NCBI RefSeq assembly: GCF_040802235.1
Contig: NC_133158.1
Coordinates: 87,220,501-87,284,500 of the forward strand
Length of the DNA: 64,000 nt
Source of the DNA: Manis javanica
Taxonomy: Eukaryota > Chordata > Mammalia > Pholidota > Manidae
Direction of reading: 5' to 3'
In this document: piece by piece, positions 12,916 to 39,684 of the stretch
Layout: the number at the start of each line of letters is the position of its first letter
Position numbering within the stretch: position 1 is the stretch's first letter
Notes under the pieces: generated by a model
Told to the model about the DNA's origin: nothing
Databases searched by the model: none
The model's input: only the letters and a program-made list of their open reading frames with translations
Program-made: the position numbers and the translations under genes

Positions 12916-13250
12916 AAAGCAATTTGGGAGTGTTTTCAAGAACTTCAAAAATCTTATAAGACAAGCTCAACAATTCCACTTCTAAGAATCTATTTTGTGG
13001 GAGATCAAGCTTATACTATAAAACTGCATTGTGTAAAAAATTTTTTTGGATGAAAGTTAATTGTGTTGTTACACATACAAGTGAAAAGCAGAAAGCAATA
13101 CATATAACAAAAGAAATGATTAAACTATAATAAATTTATACAATTCAATATTATATTATGCAAAATTAAAATGTTTACAAAAAGCTGATTTAAAACACTG
13201 ATAAATTAATAGCTGATAGTATTAAGTGAGAAGACTATGGTTGAAACATC
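12916..13250 (+). mobile_element. Second old LINE-1 fragment, abutting
   Basis: 'ctcaacaattccacttctaa' followed by L1 ORF2-tail-like sequence running to 'atgcaaaattaaaatg'. It repeats a part of L1 already passed in the preceding element, so it is a separate or rearranged fragment. More diverged than its neighbour. Confidence 0.6.
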
Positions 13251-14955
13251 TATTTCTTGGCTTCCTACAACTTGAACGGAGCATTCTGGTTTGAATTTCA
13301 GAGCACAAATAGTTAAAAATTTAAAAACATTATAAAGGAAATTATGTCTAAGATTGCAGTTGTAGAATTTTAGATAACATGGGAAAGTTTTCTTATTATT
13401 CCCCAGGGAGGTTTTATGGTACTCCTCATTATCTATCATTTGGTTAATATACTTTACCAACATATTCCAATTCTGCTGAATAACACTAACATGATTAGGG
13501 GTGATTTTCAAGGGCTATTCTCTCTAAATATCATTTAGCTTAGTTTTAAAAATATTCAATACCTGATAAGCTTATTTTTATATAATTTTCTTAGCAAATT
13601 CTCTTTATATATCCATTGAAAAACTACTTTTCTTGTGTATGTGAAGTCTGAATATTCTGCAAGTGTGAAATAAATACTTTTGTGAATTGTAACTTTCTTC
13701 TCTCATTAGAAGATGCTATTAGAGCTTCAAGGATACAGAATTTACAGTGGAAGAATAATGTCATCTTTTAGAATAAATTTTTTTCAGGCAATATCTAATA
13801 ATTTGGGCAATCTGTATTTATCTACAAAATAAAACTAAGCATGCAAGTTTGAGGTTTTTTGAAAAAGTATTCTTGTCAACATTAAGTTTAACACAACACA
13901 ACCAATACCAAGTTATCTTGAAACATGCCATCATACAAAATTTCAAAAAAATCTAATGAAGCATAGCCCTTGCTTCTGTCAATAATATCTATGTCTGTCA
14001 GGTTTCTTCTGTTTGCAATATGACCCCTAATATACACTCTACAAATAGTATTGTGTTAGCTCATTTATATGTAGAGATCATGATCATTGTAAAGTCTCAG
14101 TGCTGATATTTTTACTTCTGCACCAGCTGTTTGTAATGGACTGTTTTTTTTCTTCTCACTTCAGGTCAGTGTACTCTGTGTGGAGAGTTTGCACTCAGTG
14201 CTATCACGGCTACCACAGGCTGTAGAGCAGAATAGCAGAACAGCTAAGATGAGGGGCTCTGGCACAGTCCAGTGTAGTGGGGATGGTATGGCACCTAACG
14301 CACATAGATGTGTGAGCTGCATGGCATAACTGTAGGAAGTGCCTAGAACAGTGTTAACATCTGGTAAGATGTTACTAAAAGTTTTTTATGAATAAATTAA
14401 AATCAGGGGAAAGATATTATCACTCAAGTTCATCTCTTTATATTACTGCAGTTTTATTCAATATTTTTTTATTTTCCATTCATAATATAGTAACAGTTAA
14501 ATTGGTTTTTATTTTTTCACAATTACATTGTTGAGTCTGAATCAGTAGTTAGCAACACAGTCATTCTCTTATTTAGTTTTCTAGGCTTCCTTCAATTTAA
14601 ACTTATATATTCATAGCTCCTTAAAATTGTGTAGTATGCTCTCTCATTTTATGTTACTTTGCAGATTTAATGAGAAGATACCAAAAAAGAAAAGAAATCT
14701 CATGCATATAAATTTGTCATTGTGTTAATAGCAAAAAGATATCCAGTATTTTTCAATTCATGTAGAATTATTTCTTAGAGGGACACTTCTTTTGAAGTTC
14801 TTGATTCCTTTCTAAAAGGTCTGAATTACTAAAGTTGTCAAAGTTTCAGATTTCTCCCTTTCCCTCAATCTATACCCCAAAAGCAGCTTCCCTCTTGGGC
14901 ATGGATTATGCTTGGGTAAAAAAGAAGACGGCTCAGATTGATAAAGCAATACCCC
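13251..14955. other. POU1F1 proximal upstream region, no gene
   Basis: About 1.7 kb directly upstream of the promoter. No recognisable repeat, except a weak MIR-like patch near 14,240-14,370. No supported reading frame. Confidence 0.5.
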
Positions 14956-14959
14956 TGGG

Positions 14960-15151
14960 AAAAGATGATTAACATGTATAAAGGGCTTTCCCTGCAGTAT
15001 AAATACTAGCACGCGCCCTCCTGGCGCTTTAGAGCCCTCCTGATGTATATATGCAGACAGGGAGGTTTGAACCGGCCATTTGAGACGGTAATATAATCAA
15101 ACTCTGATTTGGGGAACAGCAGTTCTCCCATTTTTCTATCTTCTCGTGGGA
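14960..15151 (+). promoter_or_regulatory. POU1F1: POU1F1 proximal promoter and 5' UTR
   Basis: A TATA box TATAAATA sits at 14,998-15,005, about 150 bases before the ATG, which fits a start site near 15,025-15,035 and a 5' UTR of roughly 120 bases. A Pit-1-type site, ATGTATAAA, lies just upstream of the TATA box (14,974-14,982). A second ATGTATATATGCA lies downstream, near or just after the expected start (15,043-15,055). In rat, the Pit-1 gene is autoregulated by one positive Pit-1 site above the start and one negative site at the start, so the two sites here fit that pattern. The exact start site is inferred. Confidence 0.7.
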
Positions 15152-29186
<14,035 letters not shown>

Positions 29187-30385
29187 GATTACCTATTGTG
29201 TAATAGCTGATTTTCCTATTTTTCATTCCTTTCTCCTTTCCAACAAAAATATAAATTAGTCATTTGGTTGGGTTCAAAAATCATTTTATATCAATGACTT
29301 TTGAAGAAACTTTCTTTTCTATATTGAAAAAGAATACAATTTAAATTCTATTGATGAATTATTTTCTTTAAAAGTTATTCTCAGAAGCCAAATTGTATAT
29401 TTTTAAGCCAAAGATACTAATAGGAATCAATTATTCTTCAATCCCTCTTTCCCTTTAGTTCTATCTACACACACACAGTGTACATGAATCTTTTAGTTTA
29501 AAGATTCCTCTTCCAAAGACTGTTTATTAGCTTTTTATATTTCAATTAGTAATGTTAAACAATTAAAGAATACTACCCTAGAAGATCCAATTAGAAAATT
29601 CATTTATCATGTCCTGCTTACCACTAGCTCTTAGAGTTTATTTGAACTAAGTTTTATACTTAGGAGCAACAGGTACCTTGGAATTTCATCATTGAATTTA
29701 AGAATAAATCTTAATCAGAAGTGTCATCTTTTGGCTAATATTTAGGGTATAGTGTCCAAAGAAGTGTTTCAAAAGAAATTTATAGAATCATTAACTTACC
29801 TTTTATTCTTCCAAGACATTGGCTTTTTTGTATTTAGTTATAGAAAATATGCTTTATGGATTCTTGAACTGCATGCTGTTCTTCTGTAAGCTACAACAGT
29901 ACAGGAACCACGTTTGTCTTATTTGCTGGTTTTCTCCAGTGCCTGGGAGAGTGTTTGCTCAGAGCAAGCCTGCAACTTTTGTTAAATGAACAGATGTGCT
30001 GTTATATTAACAATGGCTACAAACGTGAAGGTTGCCCAATTTAATAAGGTAGCTTATTTTTGAACTCTCACTAGAAAATAATCTGAGGCCCTGTCAAAAA
30101 GACTGTCACTTTGGTTAGAATATGATTTATTATTAAAAAAAAGTTTGATATACTGAGCTTTTCAAATTCAGGGAATTGCTTCTCAAGGCTTATACTTAAT
30201 TTGTAAGAGTGCACTTTTGAAATTTGCAAGAAGCAAACTGTAACATAATCTATTTTTTTTGCATTTTGAATGTAAATCTGACAATGTTTATCTAATTTAT
30301 GTAACAAAAGTGGAGAAAGTTATACTAAATTTTAGTACTGACTTGGAATGTTTACTAAATAAATTTTATTGTCCAGTCTCTTGCT
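29187..30385 (+). other. POU1F1: POU1F1 3' UTR and candidate polyadenylation sites
   Basis: Candidate signals after the stop are ATTAAA at 29,562-29,567, AATAAA at 29,703-29,708 and AATAAA at 30,358-30,363. The last is followed by a T/GT-rich stretch and would give a 3' UTR of about 1.2 kb. Which one is used cannot be decided from sequence. A diverged L2 3' end appears to lie at about 29,870-29,995. Confidence 0.5.
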
Positions 30386-32970
30386 TTTTATGATATTAAG
30401 ACCAAGCATTATACAAGTCATAATGTATGTAGATTGTATGTTTATGCACAAAGCACCACCATCAATTGGATGGTTAGAAACATCAGTTTATTAGCAAAAA
30501 AAAAAAAGGTTGTTTTCAGTGGCCTAATCATCCATGTTTAACCACATATCTAGCACCCACAAGGTGTTAAATACAGTATATGAAGGCTTTTCTTATTCAA
30601 GAGTAAATACCAAATTATTCAGCCACATACATGTGTAAGTTCCTTCCCTGGATAACTCACCTGCTTATAACATACACTAATTTGGAAGGGATTCTTTAGT
30701 TTGACAAAGGCAGGGATAGAATGTACATACATACATACATACATACACACACACATACACAAATACATATATGGACACCTTTGAAACTTTGCAAAAAGGA
30801 GGCAAAATGTAATGCAGTATAAATCTAGAATAGGGATTTTTTTTGCACTTTAAATATGAATGTGCTGGGAATGTTTAATCTGACTTACTTTAAATTACAG
30901 AACTAAGCATGTATATATATATATATATACCTAGGTCATCACATATATATATGATCATATCATCCGACATTCATCATAGTAATTCAAGTTCAGATACAAC
31001 TAGCATTGGGAATTGATTTCTCTCCCTAAAAGTACTTATTCTGAGTCAATACTTAATAATAAAACAGAAATTCTTTTATTTATATATTCACAAGTTAGTT
31101 GTAAATACACTGATATCTACTGCTAACTCATTTGTATTGAGTTCTGAGACTATTATCTTCTAATAATGAGATACTATTTCAATATTGATCTTTCTAAAAA
31201 ATAGAAAATGATTGTTATTTAGAATTCTTAACTGCAATTAAATGACAAATGTGACTTACTGTGCAGTATCTATGTGTTTGTACTTTTGGAAATAAACCTC
31301 CAAGGCTAACTTTAGTCAGTCTTTCCATCTTATGTTCTTGTGAACTCTCCAATGGTTAAATCTTCAGAATTCAGTAGAGTAGTCCATTCAAATGGAAAGA
31401 CCTGTGTCGTTTATATGGATTGTTACATTCAATTTTACCTGGTAGGGATGATTGAATACATTCACCTTTTCATCTCTAATGGCGGAAAGATTCGTGTAGT
31501 TAAAAAATATTTCTAGGGTTTTGGGATTGATGGTATGTGTGTATGTGTATGTTTTCAAATTCTTGTGAGGACAGGGGTGGGGGAAGGAGTGTGTATGGTG
31601 CTCCAATGCAGGGTACCTGAAATTGGACTTCAATCCTCAGGCTTCCTCTAAGGCAAATAGAGGAATTTGATTCTAATGACTCTTGAAAGAACTAAGGTTA
31701 GAAGAATGGTCTTAAGTCCCTTTATGGGACTCAGTTACTACAGAGGAAATTGTAAAGTTCATCTGTTTTTCTGTATCTGCAATGACCTATTCTTGCAGAG
31801 TAAAGACATTAAAGGAGAAAGTCATAGGTCTCTTTTATGGACACATAACAGTTGGACACACCCTGTTTTAATGTGAGAATGTCTAACACAGGAGAACATT
31901 TAAATTAGGCCCAAAGGGATCAGGCTAGAAGTGTGGCTCCTGGCTAGTAAGAAATACAAGTGGCCAAGGAGAAAGTGCAGGCTTCCCCTAAAGACACTCA
32001 GATGCAAATAATAAAATATACAGCACTGTGCAGGTCAAATAAAGCCCACAGGCTGCCAGATTCTTTCTGATCTACAGGGTCACCATCTTGAGCCCCTGTC
32101 CACTAGCCCCTGCCCTAACCAGGTACTCCTCTCAGAGCATAGAATACAGTGTAGAACACAATCACATCATGTGTCCTTTTGTTTTCTAAGACTATTATCA
32201 TCATCAGTATTAACATTTTCATACTTCTATAATGATACATTTTCATATTTATATGATACTGTGCAATCTCTTCCATCCATGAATTACACACCTGGTAACA
32301 GAATGTGACACTGGGCTGCATCCTTCTCAGTAACAGAGATATTACTGTACTCTCCTGCTCTTTCTATTTGAAATCTCATTTGAATAGTTGTTAGGAAAAT
32401 CCTTTTGCCAAAAAAGAGGAGTTAGGGAAGCAAGTTTTTTAAAAAAAGTATTTTCATTAAATTCAGTATGTAAGAATCTTTGTTTCTCCTAATCTTAAGG
32501 ATCTAAAAGGAAGTTTTATTTTTAGCAAATTATGGCATAGCATTACAAATTTATAGTGATTGTGAAAACTGCCAATAGAGCATTTTATAAATGTAGTCAA
32601 GTCAGAATGACTCTACTGTCTCCTTTGCATACCAACATCTTCTATGGCATGCACATTTACTAAGACTTACCTGAGTAAAAGTAATACTTAAAAATGTTTA
32701 ACTCCTGGAAGAAATTGTAGGAAAGGAATTATTAGATCAATTTCACATGAAACCCCCAATTCTTATGCTTACTCCATTCACAAACATCAGTCCTGCACCA
32801 ACTGCTAATTCTTTTAAAAAGGTAATTTTTGTTAAAATATAAGTAGCAGAGTTATCTTATTTTCTATCTAGAAAAATAATAAAAAATCACTCTTTTGAAA
32901 AATTACCAGATATGCATAAAAATATTAACTTCAACAGAAACCAAAAACAGAGTGAAAGAGAAGGGAAAAC
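30386..32970. other. POU1F1-CHMP2B intergenic region
   Basis: About 2.6 kb between the two convergent 3' ends. It holds TACA/CA and TA microsatellites (30,721-30,772 and 30,909-30,930). I saw no gene, RNA or clear interspersed repeat. Confidence 0.65.
30721..30772. repeat. (TACA)n/(CA)n microsatellite
   Basis: Five to six TACA units run into CA and TACA variants. Confidence 0.9.
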
Positions 32971-32974
32971 ATAA

Positions 32975-34568
32975 AGCATTAACAGCAATAAATCTTTATT
33001 GGGATTTTTTTTAACAAAATAATTTTAAAAACAAAAGACCCCACATGTAAACAAGAAAGTAAATAAAGTTAGTTGGCATTATTATGTACATCCAAGAATC
33101 AAAACAAGTTCTGGGTTAATGTTCCATAGTCCAGGAAAATTGTTTTGACCCGTTAATGTTCAGGAAAACTGTATTTAATACAACCAATAATGAAACCTTA
33201 TCTTTCAGTACTATAAAATGGTTTATGGATTATCAACTATATAGTTTAGCTTTTTATTCTTTCTACCAATTCATAAGCCACATGTATACTAGTCCTAAAA
33301 TATATTTACATTGTCAATATTAGTCGAAAATGTCCATCATCCCAAGTTACCCAGGTTATACCTGTCTGATCTCCTCTATAGAATTTTTATGGTGGGATAT
33401 ACTGGAACCCATATATTACAACATAATTTTCTAAAATTAACCTAATTCTAAATTCTGTATCTTACTAATCTGCCACTTCCTTATTCACTTTCTATACATA
33501 CATTAAATGCCATGGCAACTTCACCTTAAAAAATACTGCTAGTACATTAATGCATATTTAAGCAGTAATTTCTGAAAATGTAGTTTATTTATCAAGAAAA
33601 AATGCTAATTTTTTTTGAAAATTTAGGTCTTTTAGTAGTGTTACTTAATTGAAAATGATGGCTTTAACTTTGGGACTTCAATATACATTAATACAGTTCA
33701 AAAAACAGAGACTAAATTACAACTCATATGGAGAAAATCTCCTCTGTTCTGGGAAGAAATTCTTGGGCAAAAACAAAATATATTGTTTTATTACTTTAAA
33801 ATGTTATTAACTCAGTGTCTATTTTTGCTAATTATATTCAAATGCACTCTTAAAAGCTTTACAAAAGAGAGCCTGGATAATTTTCATAAGAAGCCTTAAT
33901 TTTACTTGAAAATGTAATTTTTTTTCCATCAATTAAAATAATTTTAAGATGTACACAATATGTTTGCTGCTTAAGGCAGGTGCCAAGTACATTTTGAAAG
34001 GTAATAAACTTACCAACTAGAATGTTCTCCTAAAGGAAAAAAAAAGAAAAGAAAAGCTCATGACAATTTTTGTTTAAGACAGATATTTAAATAGCACTCT
34101 TCTTTTAGATCATTTAAAAATAATTTGGCAGCTGAACCGCCTATGGTCATGAGATGTATCACTTACAAAGAACAAGCAACAGATACAGAATTAATGATAC
34201 ATTTTTAATATTTTTACAAGTCTCTTTAAGTTTGTGCTTAGTGGCATTAGCAAAATTTTTGTATTCAGTGTAAAAAGATTTAGAACATAACAATAAGTAA
34301 TGAATATAATTTCTCTATGGCATGCAGGAAAGAGGTCAACTTTTACACAGCATCAGTCTTAAATAGTTCTAATTAAAATCTAAACTGCTCCCATTTTTGC
34401 ATCATTGTCATTCTTTGGTAAAAGATTCAAAATAGCCATGGGTTAGCAAACAACTATCTACTCATGGTCTTCATTTTTGCAAAATAGGTTTGTTCTGTAA
34501 AAGGAATCTGCACTGTGCTTGGTTTATACCAATAACTGGAAGTAAGCAAAATCTTATGGTTTTTTTGA
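32975..34568 (-). other. CHMP2B: CHMP2B 3' UTR
   Basis: From the stop codon leftwards, the minus strand has no intron-like boundary until an AATAAA (plus-strand TTTATT at 32,995-33,000), about 1.57 kb past the stop, in the context CCAATAAAGATTTATTG. That length fits the long 3' UTR known for mammalian CHMP2B. The cleavage point is inferred at about 32,975. AU-rich throughout. Confidence 0.65.
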
Positions 34569-34679
34569 CTAATCTACTCCTAAAGCTTTGAGTTGCCGTT
34601 CTATCTCTTCATCAGAGATTGTAGCCTTTGAAGTAGAGGCAGATGGCAAACTGCGCGCAGCTGATGGAGCTTTGGCCAT
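34569..34679 (-). CDS. CHMP2B: CHMP2B exon 6 (terminal)
   Basis: Encodes residues 178-213 ([12 protein letters not shown]...KALGVD) and a TAG stop at 34,569-34,571. Carries the C-terminal MIT-interacting motif that binds the VPS4 MIT domain. The acceptor is aatacag just before ATG178. Confidence 0.97.
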   Translation of the reverse strand: MAKAPSAARSLPSASTSKATISDEEIERQLKALGVD

Positions 34680-37600
34680 CTGTATTAAAGAGGAAAAGAA
34701 GAGAAATGTACATTATCAAACATTTGGGCAAAGACATAAAGGACATGGTACAAAGAAGTTTAATTTACCTTTCAAACAAATATGAAAAAAATCACATGAC
34801 AGTAAAGGACAACTTTAAGTGTCAAAAGTGATAGAACTATTTCCAACTGAAAAAGGAAGACATTCATACCTTTCCAGAGATTTCAATTCCAATTTCATCA
34901 AGAACTTGATTCACAATATCTTGACTTTCTTCCTCATCATCAGAGCCATCAAAGATGTCATCAAGTGTGTCATTGACTTGCAGGGGAAGCGGAGAGACAA
35001 AGCAGTTATTTTTAAACAGATTTCAAGTTGTATTTACATTTGTAGGAGCAGGCCTAGCTATGTGTACATATATTTGAGTATTACAGAAGGGCAGACTTGA
35101 GTGAGCCAACAAACTATAAAAGTCAACTGTTAAATGTCAATGAAGTTCATCAATAAATACATTTTTGAGGCACTGAATATGGAATAATGTTCACTGCAAC
35201 ACAAATCATCCTATAATAAACCAAGTCTACTCTCATTTTTTGTGAAACTACTTTCAAATAAGAACTATATGATATTCAGAGCTACAGGCTTAAATTTTTA
35301 AATATGACTCCACAAATTGTATCCATTGAGCTGGTAGCTGTTAAACCTGACTGTGGAAGAATATGCAAGGATCAAATATTCTGTAAATACTTAGGAGACA
35401 ATTTACTCTTTTTATACCTAAAATTATAATTATATTTTCGGCTTTCTTAAATTCACATTCAAGATGTAGGTAGTATTCTAACAAAGCTTAGGGTTCAATA
35501 TTTTATTAAACTTGTCCAAAGAATGATGTACAATTAATTTAACTTTGCAATAGTTACTGCTATGGCCCTCTTTTCTCCCTCCCCTTCTCAAAATGTTTAT
35601 GGAAAGCCATCTGTATAGAAGGCATCATGTCAGGATTACATCTTACTTATCTTTAAAACTAAGTGCCTGGCATACAGTACAAATACAACCTAAGAAGACA
35701 ACAGTTTATGCTTAAGCAGAAAAAAGTAAACAGATTGTGGTAAATGTGAAGATAAGTGATCAGAAAACAAAAAAGAACAGAATGAGCAAAGATACAGAAG
35801 GCAACAGGAATACATACAAGGAAGAGTAAGTTCTTCTATTTGGTCATTATTTAAGGTGCACGAATGAAGAATGATTGGGAGGAAAGGAAATAAAGCAGCT
35901 GGCCTGTGACCACTCTCCTGACTACTGGGGGATGCTCCCAGAGGAAAGATAAGTAACCTAGTCTGACTTCATGGAGCCATGCTGCTCCTGGTAAACAGAT
36001 CAATATTTGCTGGCAAGAGAAGCCTTGTTTATAGAACGCCTTTGGCAGGACGTCTTTGGTTTAGGCCTGTTATAGTAAACATATCTACAGTCTATGGGTT
36101 TACGAATCATGATATCCTAGAAAATGTCATAGAAGGGTAGGTGACCATCCAAGGTAGAAATTTAAGATGTTTCATAATCTAAATGCTCCTTTTAACATGA
36201 TAAGATAAGCAATCCTCATTAGACACATTATCCAATATTCTGGGTCAAAGCACTTATGTCTGGGAAGAAACTTGTGCTATGGGAAGAAAAGTGATTGGGA
36301 TGTCCTGGCCCTCGACCTGTTTTGCATGTGCATCTTAATTGCTTGTATCCTTGACATCACTAATAATGCTTGATACTGATTAAGATCTTTGATTTATTTG
36401 AGTATGATTTGACTGGTTTTTTTTTCTTGTCAGCTTAATAATATAAAGTAAATTTGGGAAAGGATGTAAAAGCTTACATCCAAAATAAAATGGAATATCA
36501 CTTCTGAAGAAATATAGCAAATGCTAAGACTTCAATTAATCTCAGTTCTTCCATTTGGTACCTGTGTAACTTTTGGGAGAAGTCATGTTACCTCTCTGGG
36601 CCTTCATATGCTCACTGTAAAAATAAAGGGGCTCGACCTGAAAATCATTTTTGATTTATGATCTGGAGACTTTTATTTTGTAGTTAGCAAGAAGCCACTA
36701 AAGGAATCTGATCGGCATGCTCAGAGGCAAGCTTCTGGAGAAATAACTTAGCAGTTGTCATACTCATATAATAGTGAAGTAATAAGGGAGATGGGGAGTC
36801 CAGGTCAGGGCTTATAAGGGACTCAATGAAGAAGTAGCTCCAGAAATAAAATAAAAGAAGGGGATAGATGAAAAAGATCAGAAAGGTGTAATCAGGGATT
36901 AACACAGAAGAATGCTTTCAGAAAGAATGTAACAGAACTAATCAGATATAATAAAGATTTCTCAAAAATCTTGTTTCCATCCAAAAATCTTGGTGAACAA
37001 ATTTTGGAGCAACACTGTAAAATGTACAGTAAATTCTAATCAGAGAACGATATATCCATTTAAGATGTGAATTTATCTTTGGGTGAAAATACTAATAATG
37101 CTAACAAATTAACCTAGAATATAGAAAAAAGGTATAACTGTCATTAACTGCTATTTTTCAGACTCACTTGCAAATAACTAAAATACAAATGAAAGTAACT
37201 GATAGATAGGAGTTTTAACTACAAGCTCATTGACTGTCTTCATGACAGCTTAATGGAAAACTTAATACCTCAAGTAACATCTGCTCATGCTTGTGTCAAT
37301 GTTGGAAACCACATAAGATTGTCAGATACTATGATTATTATATAAATGACAATTCTCTCAGTCATTAAAAATTCACCAATGACGTTTCCAAAAAAAAAAT
37401 GATATTTTCAAAAGACACAAACTAAGGAATTTTTTGAACTAGCAAAGAGTCACATATAGTATCATTAAATCCTAAAAGGAAAACAGGTATTCTGAAATAG
37501 AATACTAGAACAATGGAAAGTTCAGGAATCCTGGTAATTTAATTTGATACTATTTTACACACTAAATGATATCAAATTAAAATGCTAGCAGATATGCAGA

Positions 37601-39631
37601 GCTGAACTGGCAAATCCCTACATAGCTATAAAACAATTAGAAAATATCTTTGCAAAACAATGATGCTAGTTTTGGCATTATCATGGAAGTAATCACTCAT
37701 TGTTGACCAAGGCACTGCAAAGGCTAACTTATTTATTCCGGTGAAATAAAGATTGGTATTGCCTTTCTTAATGTATGCAATCTTAAAGCCATGAAAAAAA
37801 AAAAAAACTTCAGAAAAGATTTAAGTTAATGAATACAAACTAATTTTATAATACCATGTTTGTTTTTTAAAAACAGAATAAGGTTCAAAATTGCATGTGT
37901 AACATGATCTAACAAAAGATACAGGAAGACATAGAAAATAATCATACATAAACAGTAACTACATCTAGGGAATGTAATGATAGATATGTTTTATATGCTT
38001 TGTTCCTTAATTTCCATATTTCCACAACAACATGCAATTAATTTATAAATTTATAAAGAAACAAGCTGGAGGATATTATGCTCAGTGAAATAAGCCAGGC
38101 GGAGAAAGACAAGTGCTAAAAGATTTCCCTTATTTGTGGAGTATAACAACGAAGCAAAACTGAAGGAACAAAATAGCAGCAGACTCAGAGACTCCAAGAA
38201 GGGACTAGTGGTTACCAAAGGGGAGAGACATGGGAGGGTGGGTTGGGAGGGAGGGAGATGGGGATAAAGGGGTATTATGTTTAGTACACATGGTGTGGGG
38301 GGGGTCACAAGGAAAACAGTGTATCACAGAGAAGGCAAACAGTGACTCTGGCATCTTACTACACTGGTGGACAGTGACTGCAATGGGGTGTGGGTGGGGA
38401 CTTGAAAATATGGGTAAATGTAGCAACCACATTGTTTTTTCATGTGAAACCTTCATAATAGTGTATATCAATAATATCTTAGTGAAAAAAAAATTTATAA
38501 AGAAACATATAATTATGTTTATCAATTTACTTAAGAATTTATAATGTACAAATTCTTCATAAAGAAGAAAAAATATTAAATAACTTTTGGAGGGCAAAAA
38601 AATAAAAAACAAAAGACCTCCATTATTTCTACTCGAATACAAAAAGGTCATCTATAGTGTGAAGAAATCAACACAACTCCTACACTACCTAATTTAAACC
38701 AGGAAGTTATTTTATTCAAATTGGTTTTGGTCCACTAATTAATAAAAGAAAACTTCAAGGGCCAATATAACCTAACATATTTTATATTTTTCTTTCCATG
38801 AAACATCAGTAGAATTTTGAGCCATGTACATTGACAATTTAAATACACACTGGAGTTACAATATAGACATTTATCCGTAGGCTGCTAGTAAATAAACTTG
38901 GCTAATTCAAAGATGAGAAAACTATACATTTTACTACATGTTATTAAACTTACTCATTTCTTCAGTCATTTCCATTTTCATGTTTTCCTTCTGGAAATTC
39001 TGCATTGTTTGTAATGTCTTTTGTGGATCCATCTTCTTGTTAACTGCCTGCATTGTCTTTAAACATATGAAAAGATTCATGTTACCTACATAATTATGAA
39101 CATTTTACTATGGAATAAGTCCAAAGGGAACACATCAAATTAAAGCCAGGCTTTCTAAGGATGCAGATCCTGCCATAATCAAACATAAGAATGTTAAGTA
39201 TTCTAGAGAAAAATGAAATACTCATTTGGAAACCATCTGCTTAACATCTATATAATAAAGACCAGTATGAAAAACTTAATCTGAACAGTAGGCAAAATAT
39301 TATGCAATAAAAAACACTGTCAACATAAAATCCATTGCTATTCAAATGAGAAAACTGCATTTGCCTATTATGTGGCAAAGCGGGCAATATCTAAATTAAA
39401 AATATATATTTAGTTTAAATTTTACAAAATGTTTCATTAAACTTTTAATGTCAAATTTAAAAAGATACATTAGCATACATACTAAATCCATTAATACATG
39501 TTAAACTATGGTTTAAAGAAATTAATACTGAGTTTTACAAAACTGGAAAAAAATCTCTTACATTTTATATACACAACTTCTTACTTTATTAAAACAGATT
39601 ACTGCTATCTATGGCCAAAACACTTATTTTT

Positions 39632-39684
<53 letters not shown>

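Larger units (their letters stand above)
34977..38953 (-). other. CHMP2B intron 4
   Basis: 4.0 kb. Holds a MIR at about 36,530-36,650, a 5'-truncated L1 (38,064-38,491) and an unclassified, less AT-rich block at about 35,880-36,330. No gene seen. Confidence 0.75.

Noticed and set aside
34588-35100. Plus-strand ORFs of 62-93 codons over CHMP2B exons 5 and 6
   Set aside because: Antisense shadows of the CHMP2B exons, which match the known protein on the minus strand.
38205-38651. 148-codon minus-strand ORF
   Set aside because: Runs through the reverse complement of an L1 3' UTR and its G-rich tract; not a gene.
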